In this document: piece after piece, positions 1-10,466 of the stretch | Position numbering within the stretch: the first letter of the stretch is position 1 | Layout of the letters: the number at the start of each line of letters is the position of its first letter | Assembly (NCBI GenBank): GCA_015179045.1 | Contig: WHUZ01000052.1 | Span: forward strand, 186,001 to 250,000 | Reading direction: 5' to 3' | Origin: Kalaharituber pfeilii | Lineage: Eukaryota; Ascomycota; Pezizomycetes; Pezizales; Pezizaceae | Length of the DNA stretch: 64,000 nucleotides | Notes under the pieces: generated by a model | The model's database searches: none | What the model saw: the letters and a program-made list of their open reading frames with translations, nothing else | What the model was told of the DNA's origin: nothing | Translations under genes and position numbers: made by a program

Positions 1-245
1 CATGGAACAGGAAAACCGCAAGAGGAGCAGACGTGATAAGACAGTTAGATAAGGACACAAACATGGCGGAAATATTGGAATGGGCGGGGGAGGAATAGGA
101 CGGTTCAATTTTTCTTTACTCTTTCATTATCGATTTTTCTTTACTCTTTCATTATCATTTTTCCATCATACCACTGTAACTAAACATCGCCATAGCCCAT
201 AGGGCGGCATGCGATTAATGAAATAAAAAAAAAAAAAAAAAAAAA
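1..245 (+). mobile_element. LINE-A 3' end (partial at window edge)
   Basis: Positions 3-98 encode the last 31 residues of a LINE-A ORF2, ending in MAEILEWAGEE and a TAG stop. This matches the LAEVLDWAAE and LADLLDWAGR ends of other LINE-A copies in the window. A T-rich 3' UTR follows, then the family hairpin ATCGCC...GCGAT at about 185-220 and a poly(A) run to 245. The element is inserted just upstream of Copia gag sequence. The upstream part lies outside the window. Confidence 0.85.
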
Positions 246-249
246 GCAT

Positions 250-896
250 AGCTTCGAGGTTCGACAGTCAAAAGCTGCATCTATAATATACGCTACACTG
301 TCAGATCGCATCAAATTCCAGCTCTCAAAGATCTCCGACCCTGCCGACGTATGGGAAACGCTGGAGAAACGGTTCAGTGCGCAAAAGAACAATGCACGAG
401 CAGTACGAATAAGTAACGCCTTCAAGGAAGATAGAATGAAAGATACAGAATCAGTCAATGAATTCCTAGGGCGATTAATGGCTTACCAAACCGAACTTGC
501 GCATACTGATTATGCTGTGACAGATGAGCAGCTTATAACCCACGCAATGCAGAGACTCACACCGAAATACGAGTTCTATAAGCGCTATATACTTGACAGA
601 CCTGCAGACTGCAGAACCATTGACTATACCCTGAACCTCCTCCTAGAATTCGAGCTAGGTCAGGAAAATGCCGTACAGTCCACAGTCATGATCACTCAAG
701 ATAGAGGAAGAGGCAGAGGAGGATATAGAGGTAGAAGAGGTGGTCATAAGAATGGAAGTGACTCACATCTAACATGATGGCACTGCCTGAGAAGGGGACA
801 CAAAATTAAGGATTGTAATTTGCGGAAAAAGGGCGAGGAATTACGAAATCGGTTCCGAAGATCGAAGTCAGAGGACTCTACCACCGAATCGAATTA
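250..896 (+). pseudogene. Copia-type LTR retrotransposon gag (UBN2-like), broken
   Basis: The frame is open from about 250 and carries the conserved Copia gag region (VWETLEKRFSAQ, VNEFLGRLMAYQTEL, then an RGRGRGG basic tail). In the element this protein packages retrotransposon RNA. At 775-777 the frame meets TGA, followed directly by W-H-C-L-R-R-G-H-x4-D-C. The pattern is a C-x2-C-x4-H-x4-C zinc knuckle whose first Cys codon has become a stop. The frame then runs on to a TAA at 894-896. Protease, integrase and most of RT/RNase H are missing downstream, so this is a deleted, inactive copy. The 5' end was cut by the LINE-A insertion at 1-245. Confidence 0.75.
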
Positions 897-959
897 AGCA
901 AACACCACTTTGGTACATCCGTCTATATGAGCAGCATACCTTTCGACTTTCTGCTATTT

Positions 960-1078
960 CGTCTGTCCTCTCGTCGTCTGTCGCCTCGTCGTCTGTCGCC
1001 TCGTCGTCTGTCGCCTCGTCGTCTGTCGCCTCGTCGTCTGTTGCCTCGTCGTCTGTCGCCTCGTCGCCTTGTCGCCTC
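960..1078. repeat. 15-bp tandem repeat, TCGCCTCGTCGTCTG unit
   Basis: About seven near-perfect copies of a 15-bp unit lie head to tail between the Copia gag remnant and the Copia 3' end. Because 15 is a multiple of three, both strands give repetitive open frames (Arg/Ser/Pro or Asp/Glu/Ala/Thr rich). These frames are products of the repeat, not genes. Confidence 0.85.
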
Positions 1079-1247
1079 ATCGTTTGTCCTCTCGTTTCTC
1101 TGCCGCCGCTTTGTCTTCGTTATCGTCGTCTTCCTACCGATATATGGGACTGTCATTTTGGGCACTTGAACTATGGGTATATATTGAACTATTTCATCCG
1201 TGAAGTCATTGGGCGCGGATCGGTTCCGGGTTGCCCTTCGTTACATT

Positions 1248-1346
1248 CACACCGAATCAAATATAGCCAATATCCTTACGAAGCCTCTGGCAAGAGAAAA
1301 ACATGAGAGGCACATGACCGCAATGGGCATTCGTCTAATTTCTTGA
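1248..1346 (+). pseudogene. Copia pol C-terminus (end of RNase H)
   Basis: The translation begins HTESNIANILTKPLAREK and ends MGIRLIS before a TGA at 1344-1346. This is the usual C-terminus of Copia polyproteins, the segment after the RNase H active site. Everything between gag (to 896) and this end is missing, apart from about 350 bp holding the tandem repeat. The copy therefore has an internal deletion of several kilobases. Confidence 0.7.
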
Positions 1347-1699
1347 GAGATTTATTATATTTCTGATTTTTGGTCATTTCGTGATGATACTGATTTTACT
1401 GAATTTTATGACTTAATCTCGTCTCTGATTTTTCTGATTTTTTGGTATTTTCCGGGAGTAGTACTCTTTCTCTCACACAGGTTTTTCCACTGGGTTTTTC
1501 CGTGGCGGTATGCAAAAAGGGCATCGAGAGTTTTAATGAGGCTACGAGGATCATATATTTTTGATTTTATGACTCTTGACTATATGGCCCTTCGAATGTT
1601 GTACTACTGTTTACACATGCTACCTGTCTGTTTTTGAAAGCATCTGTTTCTGACTGATCATGAATTTTCTGAAGCATTGATTGTGCGGATATTTCGGTT

Positions 1700-1866
1700 G
1701 AGTGGGAGTGTTGAAGAATATGCAGCGCTGAAATGAAACATCATGCACAGTGGTTGGGTGTGCTGAAACATAGCTCCCACGTGTCCAGATCATCCCCCCA
1801 TCACTAAAATATATCATTTGGAATTCCTCAATACATACACAGTGGTTGGGTGTGCTGAAACATATG
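1700..1866 (+). repeat. Copia polypurine tract and start of 3' LTR
   Basis: A purine run GAGTGGGAG (1700-1708) is followed at 1709 by TGTTGAAG, the expected PPT/LTR junction downstream of Copia pol. The interval 1347-1699 is the T-rich 3' untranslated region, with the TTTTTCCACTGGG-type motif seen in many Copia elements. Inside the LTR a segment of about 25 bp (CAGTGGTTGGGTGTGCTGAA plus a few bases) occurs twice, near 1747 and 1840. The right LTR boundary could not be fixed. From about 1870 to 2455 no gene is seen. Confidence 0.55.
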
Positions 1867-2455
1867 CAACCTGAGCTGTGGCCATGATGCAGACTGACGT
1901 TTCACGTTTCTATGGTCTTCTATTTCCTATACCGATTATATCCTCTTTACCGTCTGAATCCGCTGCTATGCGCAACCTCATTCCGCACCAATAATTGTTT
2001 AGTTGGGTACGAAGGTACTTCCTGAATTTTGCTGCATAAATAGGGCTGTTTTGGGACGCATATTTGGGGTTATTCTGATAGAATTAATCAACTGTATCCC
2101 ACCGCAATTTAGCTCGTAATCTGTAGTTTACCACATACCTCTTAAGTGAGCTAATACGGTACTCCAGAGGCTTGGCATGGGAATATGCAATACATACGAG
2201 TTGCATATGCACGTGAATACACATGCGCCTCATTCCAGCTCCTCGGTCTTGGCATACGTACAATGCGACCACGTAGTCATCCGTCATCGATCCACGGGAA
2301 ACCTGCATTGTTGTCAGCACTTGCCTCTGGGAATGCCATGTTGATATTTGCGGTCCGCAACCACCCGCTCCCAGCAAAACATGCTCAACATCACCTACGT
2401 CTTCCGGTGCCCTATTCCAAACTGAAGCAGTCACGAAACAACCATCTTCCCCACG

Positions 2456-3723
2456 ATGTCGAACCCAGGGAGCGTTGCCGCCCTATCAGGTCCCCTTCCT
2501 TCGCCATTCTTGTTTTCCCGCGCCAATCCAGACCCAGGTACTCGCCTGCGCGTGCGGACAAGAGACCAGAACCAATGTTGGCTATGTGGGCACGGCTGCG
2601 AAGCCGTTTTGCGGATCGCACACCATGTCTCCGCTTCCAAGCTAGAGAGTCATGTACCAGCTTCAGCCCCCACTTCTCGCGAGACGCTTACAGTTCCCCA
2701 TGCTGACGAGACGCTACGTCCCAGTTCCGAGAGTACGAATCTATGCACATCATTTCCGAGTCACTCACGAACACGGCGCATCCCGACAACCTGATCGTGC
2801 TGTGTGCGAACTGTCATGCAGCATATGATTGTGATTCCCCGTACTGGGTCATGCTCCCCTCAGCGTCTACCTTGGATCTCTATATTTCGCACGAAAAGAA
2901 AGACTATAAACTGCGCGTTTTAGCAGCGGCACGAGGAATTCGACGGGATCGCACGCTGCCTGTGGTCGACTCCGAGTCTGTGCAGTACCAGCCGTTCATT
3001 ATGCAGGAGTCTTTCGCAACTGGGACCCCACTCTCCCCGTCGCAATGGCCAAAGGCGTATAAAGGCGACCCCATCGCAGTGATACTGAAAGCTGCTGGTG
3101 ATGTGGGGCAGCCTTGCCAACGCAAGCTAGTGACTACGAGAATAGGAGAGCAGCTGCACATGGGCATCCCTGAGCATCTGGTGAGTAAATTCTCGGAGCT
3201 GGTAACGCTATGGTCAAGAGAAGATCCTGCGGTTGCAGCCAAACCTCGGCGGTGTCTGCGTGGACAGAAGGGGCAACGGGGTGATGGCAAGGGGAAGGAA
3301 AAGGGTAAGGAAAAGGGTAAGGCTAAATGTGGCCGTGTGGCGACAGCGGGGGTTCACAAGCCGCAACAGCAACGTGGGCGGGGGAAGTGTGCAGAGAAAA
3401 GGCCTGCGATTCTTCACACGCTAAGGAGGCTCCACTTCGTTAGCGCAATGCCACCGGAACAGGCGCCGGGTGAGCTTGCCTGTACACACCAACAGGACTC
3501 TACGGGGCCATTTCTTCTAGGGCCGAATTGTAGCGCAAACGACGTCATCCAGAAGGTGTTGAAGTGGCGGAGTACGTCTGAGAATCCGACTCCTGCTCTG
3601 GGAATGCCAGGAGCGTCCCACGAAGTTTCTTCGAGGCTCGCTGGTGATATCCAGAGGATGCCGGAAGATCTTGAAGGAGATGTGGCGCGGAATCTCGATC
3701 TTACCAAAAGCGGGTCAAAGTGA
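2456..3723 (+). CDS. HNH endonuclease-domain protein
   Basis: The proposed model is exons 2456-2653 and 2725-3723, giving 398 residues. The 71-nt intron starts GTACCA, has a CTGAC branch site at 2703-2707 and ends CCCAG; splicing keeps frame (phase 0) and removes an in-frame stop. Exon 1 carries the first half of an HNH fold (DQNQCWLCG, then IAHH). Exon 2 begins near the second half, NLIVLCANCHAAYD, giving the C-x2-C, His and N-x4-C-x2-C-H pattern of fungal HNH proteins. HNH domains bind a metal ion and cut DNA; the target here is unknown. Residues of about 250-300 form a Lys/Gly-rich tract (GKGKEKGKEKGKAK) that may bind nucleic acid. The C-terminal 80 residues are not recognised. The donor site is non-canonical beyond GT, so the exact junction is tentative. 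Confidence 0.65.
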
Positions 3724-3879
3724 GCTTCGAAGGGGTAAGCAAGTCTGTTGTATTATAATTGATAATGAAAGTGAGCACTGCCTCGCGGAGCTGTACTCTG
3801 GTGGGCCATTTTGGGGGAACGACTTTTACGCCCTGTCGCAGGCATGCATCCGTCACGCATCACACGTGTAATGGGGCTA

Positions 3880-4150
3880 TCACAACATTACATCCGTTAC
3901 CCACATGTTCCTGTTCCTAATTGATAGTTCTTTCTGTTGCTGTTCCATTCTGTTTGACTAGTATCCATGATTCACCCTCTGTTGTCATTGTGTATTATGA
4001 ATCACGCAATAATGCCACAGCGCCAACTTTGCACCACTGCGCTTGATTGCAAGCCACGCATTCCGTAACTTCTGCACCTCCGTATGTTGTTACACTTACC
4101 TATCCAGTTATGGTTCTGCAGTGACTTAATGCAACGCTCATCAAGTATAT
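3880..4150. repeat. Dispersed repeat shared with 63715-63970
   Basis: Blocks such as ACATTACATCCGTT, TATGAATCACGC, CAACTTT, TTGCAAGCCACGCAT and CAGTTATGGTT occur in the same order here and at 63715-63970. The two copies are clearly homologous but diverged. The repeat lies just downstream of the HNH gene. Its class is unknown. Between 4150 and 4740 no gene was recognised. Confidence 0.6.
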
Positions 4151-4739
4151 AATTCTGTGTGGCTTGCATCGCGTTAATCAATAGACTTGGAGTGCCTCAT
4201 CTACAATCCGATCATCACTGGGAAATCGATCAGATTTAATAAACTACAAGGCTACTTGCTGGCCATGCCTAGACGTAGGACCATATGTGATGTTTGTTCC
4301 TTTGCTCCCTGCACTAAAGAAACATTTTGGACGGGCCTGGGGTTGAGGAAGGTGGAGGATAGGGCTTCTGACAGCGGACCGCGAGGGGTGCGAATGGTGA
4401 GTGTCAGATGAACTGGGCTACTATCACTCGAGTCTGAGGAGCTTTCTAAGTTTGAAGACATTGGACTGGGGCTGCTGGAGTGCGCTTTAGGTTGACAGGG
4501 CTTGGTCTGCCAGGGAGAAGATGTCTTCTTCCCAGTTTGGCGCTTAGAGGTCTTCAGTGTGCTTTTTCGCTCGTGAGCAAGTTGATCCTTCAGGGCCTAA
4601 GGTGTTATTAATTTCTCTCGAGAAGTTCTGTCTAGCACTGATTGTAATCCATTCTTTAATCCCTGCTTAGGCTTTGTGATGTTCAGCTTATTTGGTTTCT
4701 ACTACGGTTGAAAGAAATATTTTACTAACTGAAAGACTC

Positions 4740-5302
4740 GGTCTCATGCTATTTCAAAAAATTGCAGCTTTTCTACCAACTAGTTAATATTACTAATTTT
4801 CTTCTCAGTATAATAGAACTGAAATAGGAGCTTGTACTATTAAATAATTGTAGATATAGTAGAAGTATCTATAATATAAAAAGTATAGTTCGAAAAAATA
4901 ATAAAAAATTAAGTAGTTGTTTAATATATTAGATATTAGAGAGAGAAAGTAAGTAAAATATAAGATTTAAAAGAAATTAAGTTATATTATTAAAAGAACT
5001 TTAAATAATAAGTCTATTATATATAATTAATAAAAAGTTATAATTAAAAATATTAAAATATATTATATTATAAAAAATAGAACTAGAGTATTATTTTTAA
5101 AATCTTTATATAATTAAAATTTTTTTTAAATAATTTTACTTATAATAAAGTTACTGTTAAATATAAGTAAATTTAAAAAAATTTAAATAAAAACTAATAA
5201 ATAAACGAAAAAAAATTATATTTATTTTTAAATAAAAATTAAAATATAAACAAATTATATATATTTAATTTTACTTCTATTTTAATTTATTTTATTTTTA
5301 AG
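4740..5302. other. Extreme AT-rich island
   Basis: About 560 bp with very few G or C bases (long runs of A, T and TAT) sits inside ordinary mixed-composition DNA with abrupt edges. No open frame is credible here. It could be a remnant of repeat-induced point mutation, a replication-related or scaffold sequence, or an AT-rich transposon core; the sequence alone does not decide. From 5303 to 5933 no gene is seen. Confidence 0.8.
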
Positions 5303-5933
5303 GCTTTTCTACAGTTCACTGGTGCGTCACTGGGGTCATGCACTCGAGTACAATCTTTATCACATGTGGCATATATTGACGCAAGCCCATAGGCGCGATT
5401 CTTGTTATACATATGCAAACGCAATGCCAATGGTGCCAATGGGTCTCGTTTATGTATGTTTACGATCGCATTTTGCTTCCAGATTCGTAACTAGTTCCAT
5501 TATGAGGTGGAGCTTTGTTAGAGATCTACAGTAATGTCGGAGGTGTCGGATATCAGAGAGGTCCGTGATAAAGGGTGGTAAGGGCCCGAGAGCAACCTCA
5601 TGCTCTATGTATATAGGTGTATTACTTTGGCTACTCTCTCTACGAAGGAATAACAATCATCTCTTTCTACCCAAAGCTCAACACGCTTCAATTGCGCTTC
5701 AACTACCCCTGCTGATGTCGTTGTCAAACGTGGAGTGCATGATTATTTAAGCTTCGGAACAGTTCTATCCCTTGGACCTGCATGCCTTCAGCCGGTGGCA
5801 TTCTCAGAATCTTTTCCAACCTTCAATCAAACGCAAACAACATCCAGGGTGCGACCAGCATCATTCATCTTCGCCTTTCTGCGGTGTTCCCACTGACGTC
5901 TACCTGAGTAAGGAGATTCTACAATACACAAGA

Positions 5934-6705
5934 ATGGCTACAACTGAAAATTATGCGGTGTCTGACTTGTGGGACGATGGGGTTAGAGATAGATTGTGCA
6001 GGGAGCTCGCCCCAGCGGCGCTAGTACACGCAATAAAATGGGCCATCATGCAGCTAAGAGACTTCCTGCGAGCTGCGAGCTTAGTCACATCACCGGAACT
6101 TTGGGTCTCCGAACATGAGATGCTTCGGGATGCCTGTTGTGCAATTGTCAACGGCCTCGACTTCGGGATGCTATTCGCAATAGCTCGTGTCAAATGGTTC
6201 ACAGTGCCCTGTCGGCAATGTAATAATTGACCGGCGATTGGCAATGTCGTATGGAAGGTGCCTTGTATCAGCGCCCAATGCGAGCACCTGGACAGTGTTG
6301 ATTTACGTTGTGGTTGTGCCAACAATGCAAGGCACCTAGCTAAACAACAGCTTTATCATGCGCAAATTTCGGACAATGCAATCCTCTGTGCAACGTCGGT
6401 CCCACCCAGGCGCTTGTGGGACGTATTCGCGGACCGCGTCATTTTGTTCTACGGAACGGTTTCCAAGTTATGTCAGTGGTGTTGGGATAATGTCCGTTTG
6501 CCGTTTCTATTTGAACTTTTTTTTATTTTTTTTCCTGGGAGAGAAATTTGAGAGATGAACTAATCAACCTGAACCGCGTAGGATCCAAATCCATCCGCCT
6601 TTGAACAGGACTATGTCGCAATCACTCATAGCTGGACTGACGACATGGTTCCGACCCAAACTCCCTGCCCTGCCTTGGCGAGCAGCTGCATGCGGGGTCA
6701 CGTGA

Positions 6706-6740
<35 letters not shown>

Positions 6741-8078
6741 CAAACTCCCGTTAACGCATATCAATGGCCTGTTCCATTCCCCTCAAGTGCCAGCTATGCG
6801 CATCTGCGTCCGCTTCTGCGCCTGGATGAGGATTTCCTAGGCGCCCGCTTTCAGTACTCCTGGTTGGACGTGATATGCTTACGCCAGTCGACCGTTGGCA
6901 GTGACTTGCAATATAACGCGAGTGCTGAACGACTGCGATTGAAGGAATGGGAGGTCGATGTGCCAACAATTGGAAACATTTATAGGAACGCAAGTATAGT
7001 CGTGAGGTTTTTCAACGGACTGGGTCGCCCATTCGATGACAGCGAGCAGGCTTGGGCCAACCGACGCCATTGGACGAAGCGAGCTTGGACGTTACAGGAG
7101 ATCCGACCGCAGCAGGAAATGGTGGACCGTATCAAGGACCAGTATCACATAATAGGCCCCCATGACAAATCCAGGAGAAGCGCAATTATCCGTGACAGGC
7201 TTGCACAAATCTCCGAACTTGCTGCAGCTGTTCATAGTTCAGCCGGATGTAGTGTTATTCGCTTAGGAACACATATGGCGCAACGTTATGCTACAAACCC
7301 AGTTGATAAGATTGCCGGCATCAACTATCTCATTTGGCCCCGGGGCAGGACTTTCAACTTACCAATCTACGATCCCAGCGCTGACATGGAGGATGTGTGG
7401 CTAACATGCGTCCAGTCGATGCGCGGTGAGCTGAAGCTTGAGTTATTGTTTCTTTTCCCATGGCCACGGGGCAATGCCGGTCCCAGCTCCACCCAGCGCT
7501 CCACCTCTACGGAGCGACCCCAAACCATGATCTCTTGGATACCAAGGTGGTCACAGATTGCTTCCTTTCAAGGGGATGTATGGACCAACTTAAGTGTGGA
7601 CGTAATTTCTGAGTCTCTATACCCTGACCCTTTGCATCCGTTGGTGGTTCCAACATTCCTAAGGAGCCATAAGGCTCCGTTTGGGACCTTAGTTTTTCAC
7701 AGTTGCTCGGTATCTCAAAGGGTTGAATCGTCCAGCTACCAGGTACTAGACATTCACCTTGGTCCAGCCGGACGGGGCCATGCCATTGAATTCTTCGCGG
7801 ATGCCAGTGATCGACATGTTCCGGAAAAAGAGAAATTTTTCTTGATAAGTTTATCCTTGCAGGTCAGCCTGCCATGGCTGTTAGGCACAGCCTGTCCGGA
7901 GATGGATTGGCCACTGATGGTAGGGTCTGCACACGAGGGTGTATGCAAATACCAGCGGAGTGTTTTGCTACGGAAGATAGGAATTCTTAGAAATACCGAC
8001 ACGGTGCTGCTGCCCTGGCAATTTCCCATGGCATTCCCCTTTCCAGAGAGGGATTTTGACGCTATTTACATTGTGTAA
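5934..8078 (+). CDS. HET-domain protein 1 (carries a LINE-B tail in frame; model uncertain)
   Basis: This is a HET (heterokaryon-incompatibility) domain protein, a family that triggers cell death after fusion of unlike fungal individuals. Homology to the intact paralogue at 21349-23037 runs through PPRRLWDVFADRV (near 6410), THSWTDDM (6624), TPVNAYQWPVP (6744), YSWLDVICLRQ, WEVDVPTIGNIY, HWTKRAWTLQEI and VDKIAG. The stop is at 8076-8078. The N-terminal part from ATG 5934 meets a TGA at 6228. A 120-nt GT-AG interval 6220-6339 would remove it in frame, but this is unproven. A second intron probably ends at CAG 6606-6608 (CTAAT branch near 6559), rejoining frame at DYVAITHSW. A 72-bp LINE-B tail with its 12-bp TSD adds 84 bp, exactly 28 codons, inside the HET domain. 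The gene may be functional, altered or decaying. Confidence 0.6.
6654..6749 (+). mobile_element. LINE-B tail insertion inside HET gene 1
   Basis: The 12-bp sequence ACCCAAACTCCC flanks the insert on both sides (6654-6665 and 6738-6749). The insert (6666-6737) is a LINE-B 3' tail, CTTGGCGAGCAGCTGCATGC... GTCACGTGAC, followed by about 30 A. Insert plus one TSD equals 84 bp, so the HET reading frame is kept. The added residues include CPALASSCMRGHVT, ten lysines from the poly(A), and a repeated TQTP. Confidence 0.92.
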
Positions 8079-8263
8079 ACCTGTGTTTGGAGTGTTGTGT
8101 TGGTATGTTAGGTGCTAAACTGGTTTGCTTCGTGCCACTGATATAGCAGTTAGTCTCATGCAGTACTATGTTGGACAGAAATGGACGCATCTCTTCGTTC
8201 TCCACTGGTTATTCACTAAGTTCAATCGAGCATCGCACTGTCCCGATCTACAGCTCTATTTGT

Positions 8264-8480
8264 CTTTTTTTTTTTTTTTTTTTTTGTATATACAGTATAT
8301 ATATATTTTTATAACCTTAATCGCGTGCCGCCCTATGGGCTATGGCGATGTTAAGTACATGATGGATAAATGCAGATGGAGAAAAGGAAAAAATTTATCA
8401 AGGGAAAATAAAAGCCTGTCCCGTTACTCCAATCCCGTCACTCCCGTCCCGTCCCCTGTGGTGCTCTTCTATATCACTTA
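8264..8480 (-). mobile_element. LINE-A 3' end, minus strand
   Basis: Poly(T) at 8264-8285 is followed by TTAATCGCGTGCCGCCC... GGCGAT, the complement of the LINE-A hairpin tail of the A:T subfamily. The next roughly 130 bp read as LINE-A 3' UTR on the complement. The 5' boundary is not clear, because a plus-strand LINE-A copy begins nearby. Confidence 0.75.
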
Positions 8481-8489
8481 ACCCCCGCT

Positions 8490-9525
8490 TCATTATTTCC
8501 CGAAACCTCAATACCTAGGCACGCAAACCACGGTCAACAAGGCAGAGCTGATAGCAATGGGTGAGGCCCTAGAGTGCCAGGAGGGACAAATCCTGGCAGT
8601 CACCGACTCCAAAGTAGCCATCTCCAAGCTCCAAAAGATCGCCGACGGGGAACCCACCTACGAAGGGGCATCACAGCTGGCCAGGGAACGCTGGGAGGAG
8701 AGAGCGAAGAGGGGCGACCTAGACGTGGCCGCGATGTAGGTAAAGGGCCACAAAGGAATCAAGGGAAACACAGAAGCCGATAAAGCGGCTAAGATTGGCG
8801 CCTTCCTCCAATACCAGGACGAAACGGTCACCGAGGCAGGCATGAGACAACAAGCCAGATCATGGAGGGCCACGGATTTTTTTTTTTTTTTTTTTTTTCA
8901 TTCCATTAATCGCGTGCCGCCCTATGGGCTATGGCGATACTTTGCTATATAAATAAAAGAAAGTTAATATCCACGACCGAAGCTTGCCGCCTAAAAAAAC
9001 CCCAAGCCTAAACCCTGTCCTAACTACATGTATTTCCCGCGGTTTCCATTTGTCTTGGAGGGCCACGGAGAAGAACAGGCTGGACCTCAGCTACAGACCA
9101 GTACAGCGACTGGGACACATGGTATCGACTCAGCAGGCTTACTAGGAGGCAAAGGCGTGAGACGATGGAGGTACGAAATAGGCAAGTCAGACGGCCCAGA
9201 ATGCCGATGGTGCGGCGAAGAGGAGGAGATAACCACACACGTGCTCGGTCGGTGCAAGATCTGGAAGAACTGCCCCGGAGGCGAGTGTGACCTGCTCAGA
9301 CCCCCGAAGGGCGACCAGAAGGACAGGAACGCCCTGGCGGACCTGTTAGACTGGGCGGGACGATAGATGGGGACAGGATGGGGTCAGGACGGACGGGACG
9401 GGATTACATCTATTTTTCCTTATACTTTTTCCTTCTATACTTTTATATACTTTTCCATGTACTTAACACCTCGCCATAGCCCACAGGGCGGCATGCGAGT
9501 AATGAAATTTTTTTTTTTAAAAAAA
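8490..9525 (+). mobile_element. LINE-A copy with degraded RNase H end, interrupted by another LINE-A
   Basis: This 5'-truncated copy encodes RNase H motifs (VNKAELIAMGEAL, ILAVTDSKVAISKL, then VKGHKGIKGNTEADKAA) and the C-terminal zinc motif CRWCGEEEEITTHVLGRC, ending LADLLDWAGR at 9366. An in-frame TAG at 8737-8739 and a frameshift after the nested insertion break the frame. The 3' UTR and hairpin tail end near 9507-9525. A minus-strand LINE-A is nested at 8877-9055. Confidence 0.8.
8863..9069 (-). mobile_element. LINE-A insertion nested in a LINE-A copy
   Basis: An exact 14-bp TSD, TGGAGGGCCACGGA, flanks the insert (8863-8876 and 9056-9069). The insert (8877-9055) starts with poly(T) and the complement of the A:T-type hairpin tail. 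Removing the insert and one TSD brings the host RNase H sequence back to a continuous MRQQARSWRATEKNRLDLSY. Confidence 0.93.
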
Positions 9526-9615
9526 GCAACCCCGCTTTCCGCTATTCGCTAAGGGCGGGTCCCTAGACCGAAGTCCTTATGGCCTGGAGACAGGCACCTG
9601 TGCAACTACCTACAT
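9507..9615 (-). mobile_element. LINE-B 3' fragment, minus strand
   Basis: A T run and AACCCCGCTTTCCGCTATTCGC lead into a block (GGGTCCCTAGACCGAAGTCC...) that is the complement of the LINE-B 3' UTR seen at 33040-33090. It abuts the plus-strand LINE-A tail directly. Confidence 0.6.
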
Positions 9616-9697
9616 GATCATCCCCTCTACAAAAAAATGAAACAAAACGCCCATAATTTTCAGAAGGTGCGGAGCAAACACACAGCGGAATCCGCAA

Positions 9698-9801
9698 TTT
9701 TTTTTTTTTTTTTTTTTTTTTAATTCATTAATCGCGTGTCGCCCTTGGGGCTATGGCGAATAGTTGCAAGTGGGGTTATGCGATAAAAGAAAAAAAAAGA
9801 G
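9698..9801. mobile_element. Head-to-head chimera of LINE-A (-) and LINE-B (+) tails
   Basis: Positions 9698 to about 9761 are poly(T) plus the complement of a LINE-A tail. From about 9755 the sequence continues as a plus-strand LINE-B tail, ATAGTTGCAAGTGGGGTTATG, with an A-rich end to 9801. The two share ATGGCGA at the join. No TSD was found. Confidence 0.7.
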
Positions 9802-9994
9802 AATTCCAATCCACCAAGAGAAAACTCAAGCACAAATACTCCAAGTTCTGATTGGAAATTCAAGCTGTACTGTCCATTACGTCCTCATCCCTCCACATCC
9901 TCTTTCTTTCACCTTTCTAGTTCTGTCCCAGGCACGGGTGGTGCCACTTGGCTGATAATAGAGGCATAGCGCTAGTATAACGAAGCAAGTTTTC

Positions 9995-10073
9995 TTATCA
10001 CTATTCCCATAGCCCAGAGGGCGGTATGCGAGTAATGACATAAAAAAAAAAAAAAAAAAAATTATCACTATTC
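9995..10073 (+). mobile_element. LINE-A tail-only insertion (55 bp)
   Basis: An exact 12-bp TSD, TTATCACTATTC, lies at 9995-10006 and 10062-10073. The insert begins inside the hairpin (CCATAGCCC) and holds only about 35 nt of LINE-A plus about 20 A. Confidence 0.93.
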
Positions 10074-10167
10074 TAATCACAGCGCAGTGAGTCTTTCGTC
10101 CTAAATGACAATGGGACAAGCAACAAAGCACTGGCACCTTCGGGCAGCAAATTGATATCACGTCAAC

Positions 10168-10257
10168 AAGAGGGAGCCCACCCTGCCATGGCTTAGTGCT
10201 ACAAGCGGGGTTATGTGATTTTAGAAAAAAAAAAAAAAAAAAAAAAAAAGAGGGAGC
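10168..10257 (+). mobile_element. LINE-B tail-only insertion (70 bp)
   Basis: TSD AAGAGGGAGC lies at 10168-10177 and 10248-10257. The insert is a LINE-B tail (GCTACAAGCGGGGTTATGTG) followed by about 26 A. Confidence 0.88.
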
Positions 10258-10466
10258 TTGTGCGGTGAAAACAGTATAGATCGATTATCTCATATTCAAA
10301 AGACCTTAATTCATAGTACTCAGACCACACTACAGAACATGTCCTAGTCACCTTCCATTCCCCACAACCACACAACCATGATAGAATACTTCATGCAGAC
10401 CCATGATTCAAAGAACAATTTTGGCGTCACGCGCATCTTCCATCGACGCCACCCTGAGTATTTATA

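Noticed and set aside
868..1169. Open frames on both strands rich in Asp/Glu/Ala/Thr or Arg/Ser
   Set aside because: They are translations of the 15-bp tandem repeat at 960-1078, whose unit length is a multiple of three.
2084..2706. Frames of 116 and 173 codons around the start of the HNH gene
   Set aside because: They overlap the better-supported HNH frame and carry no recognisable motif.
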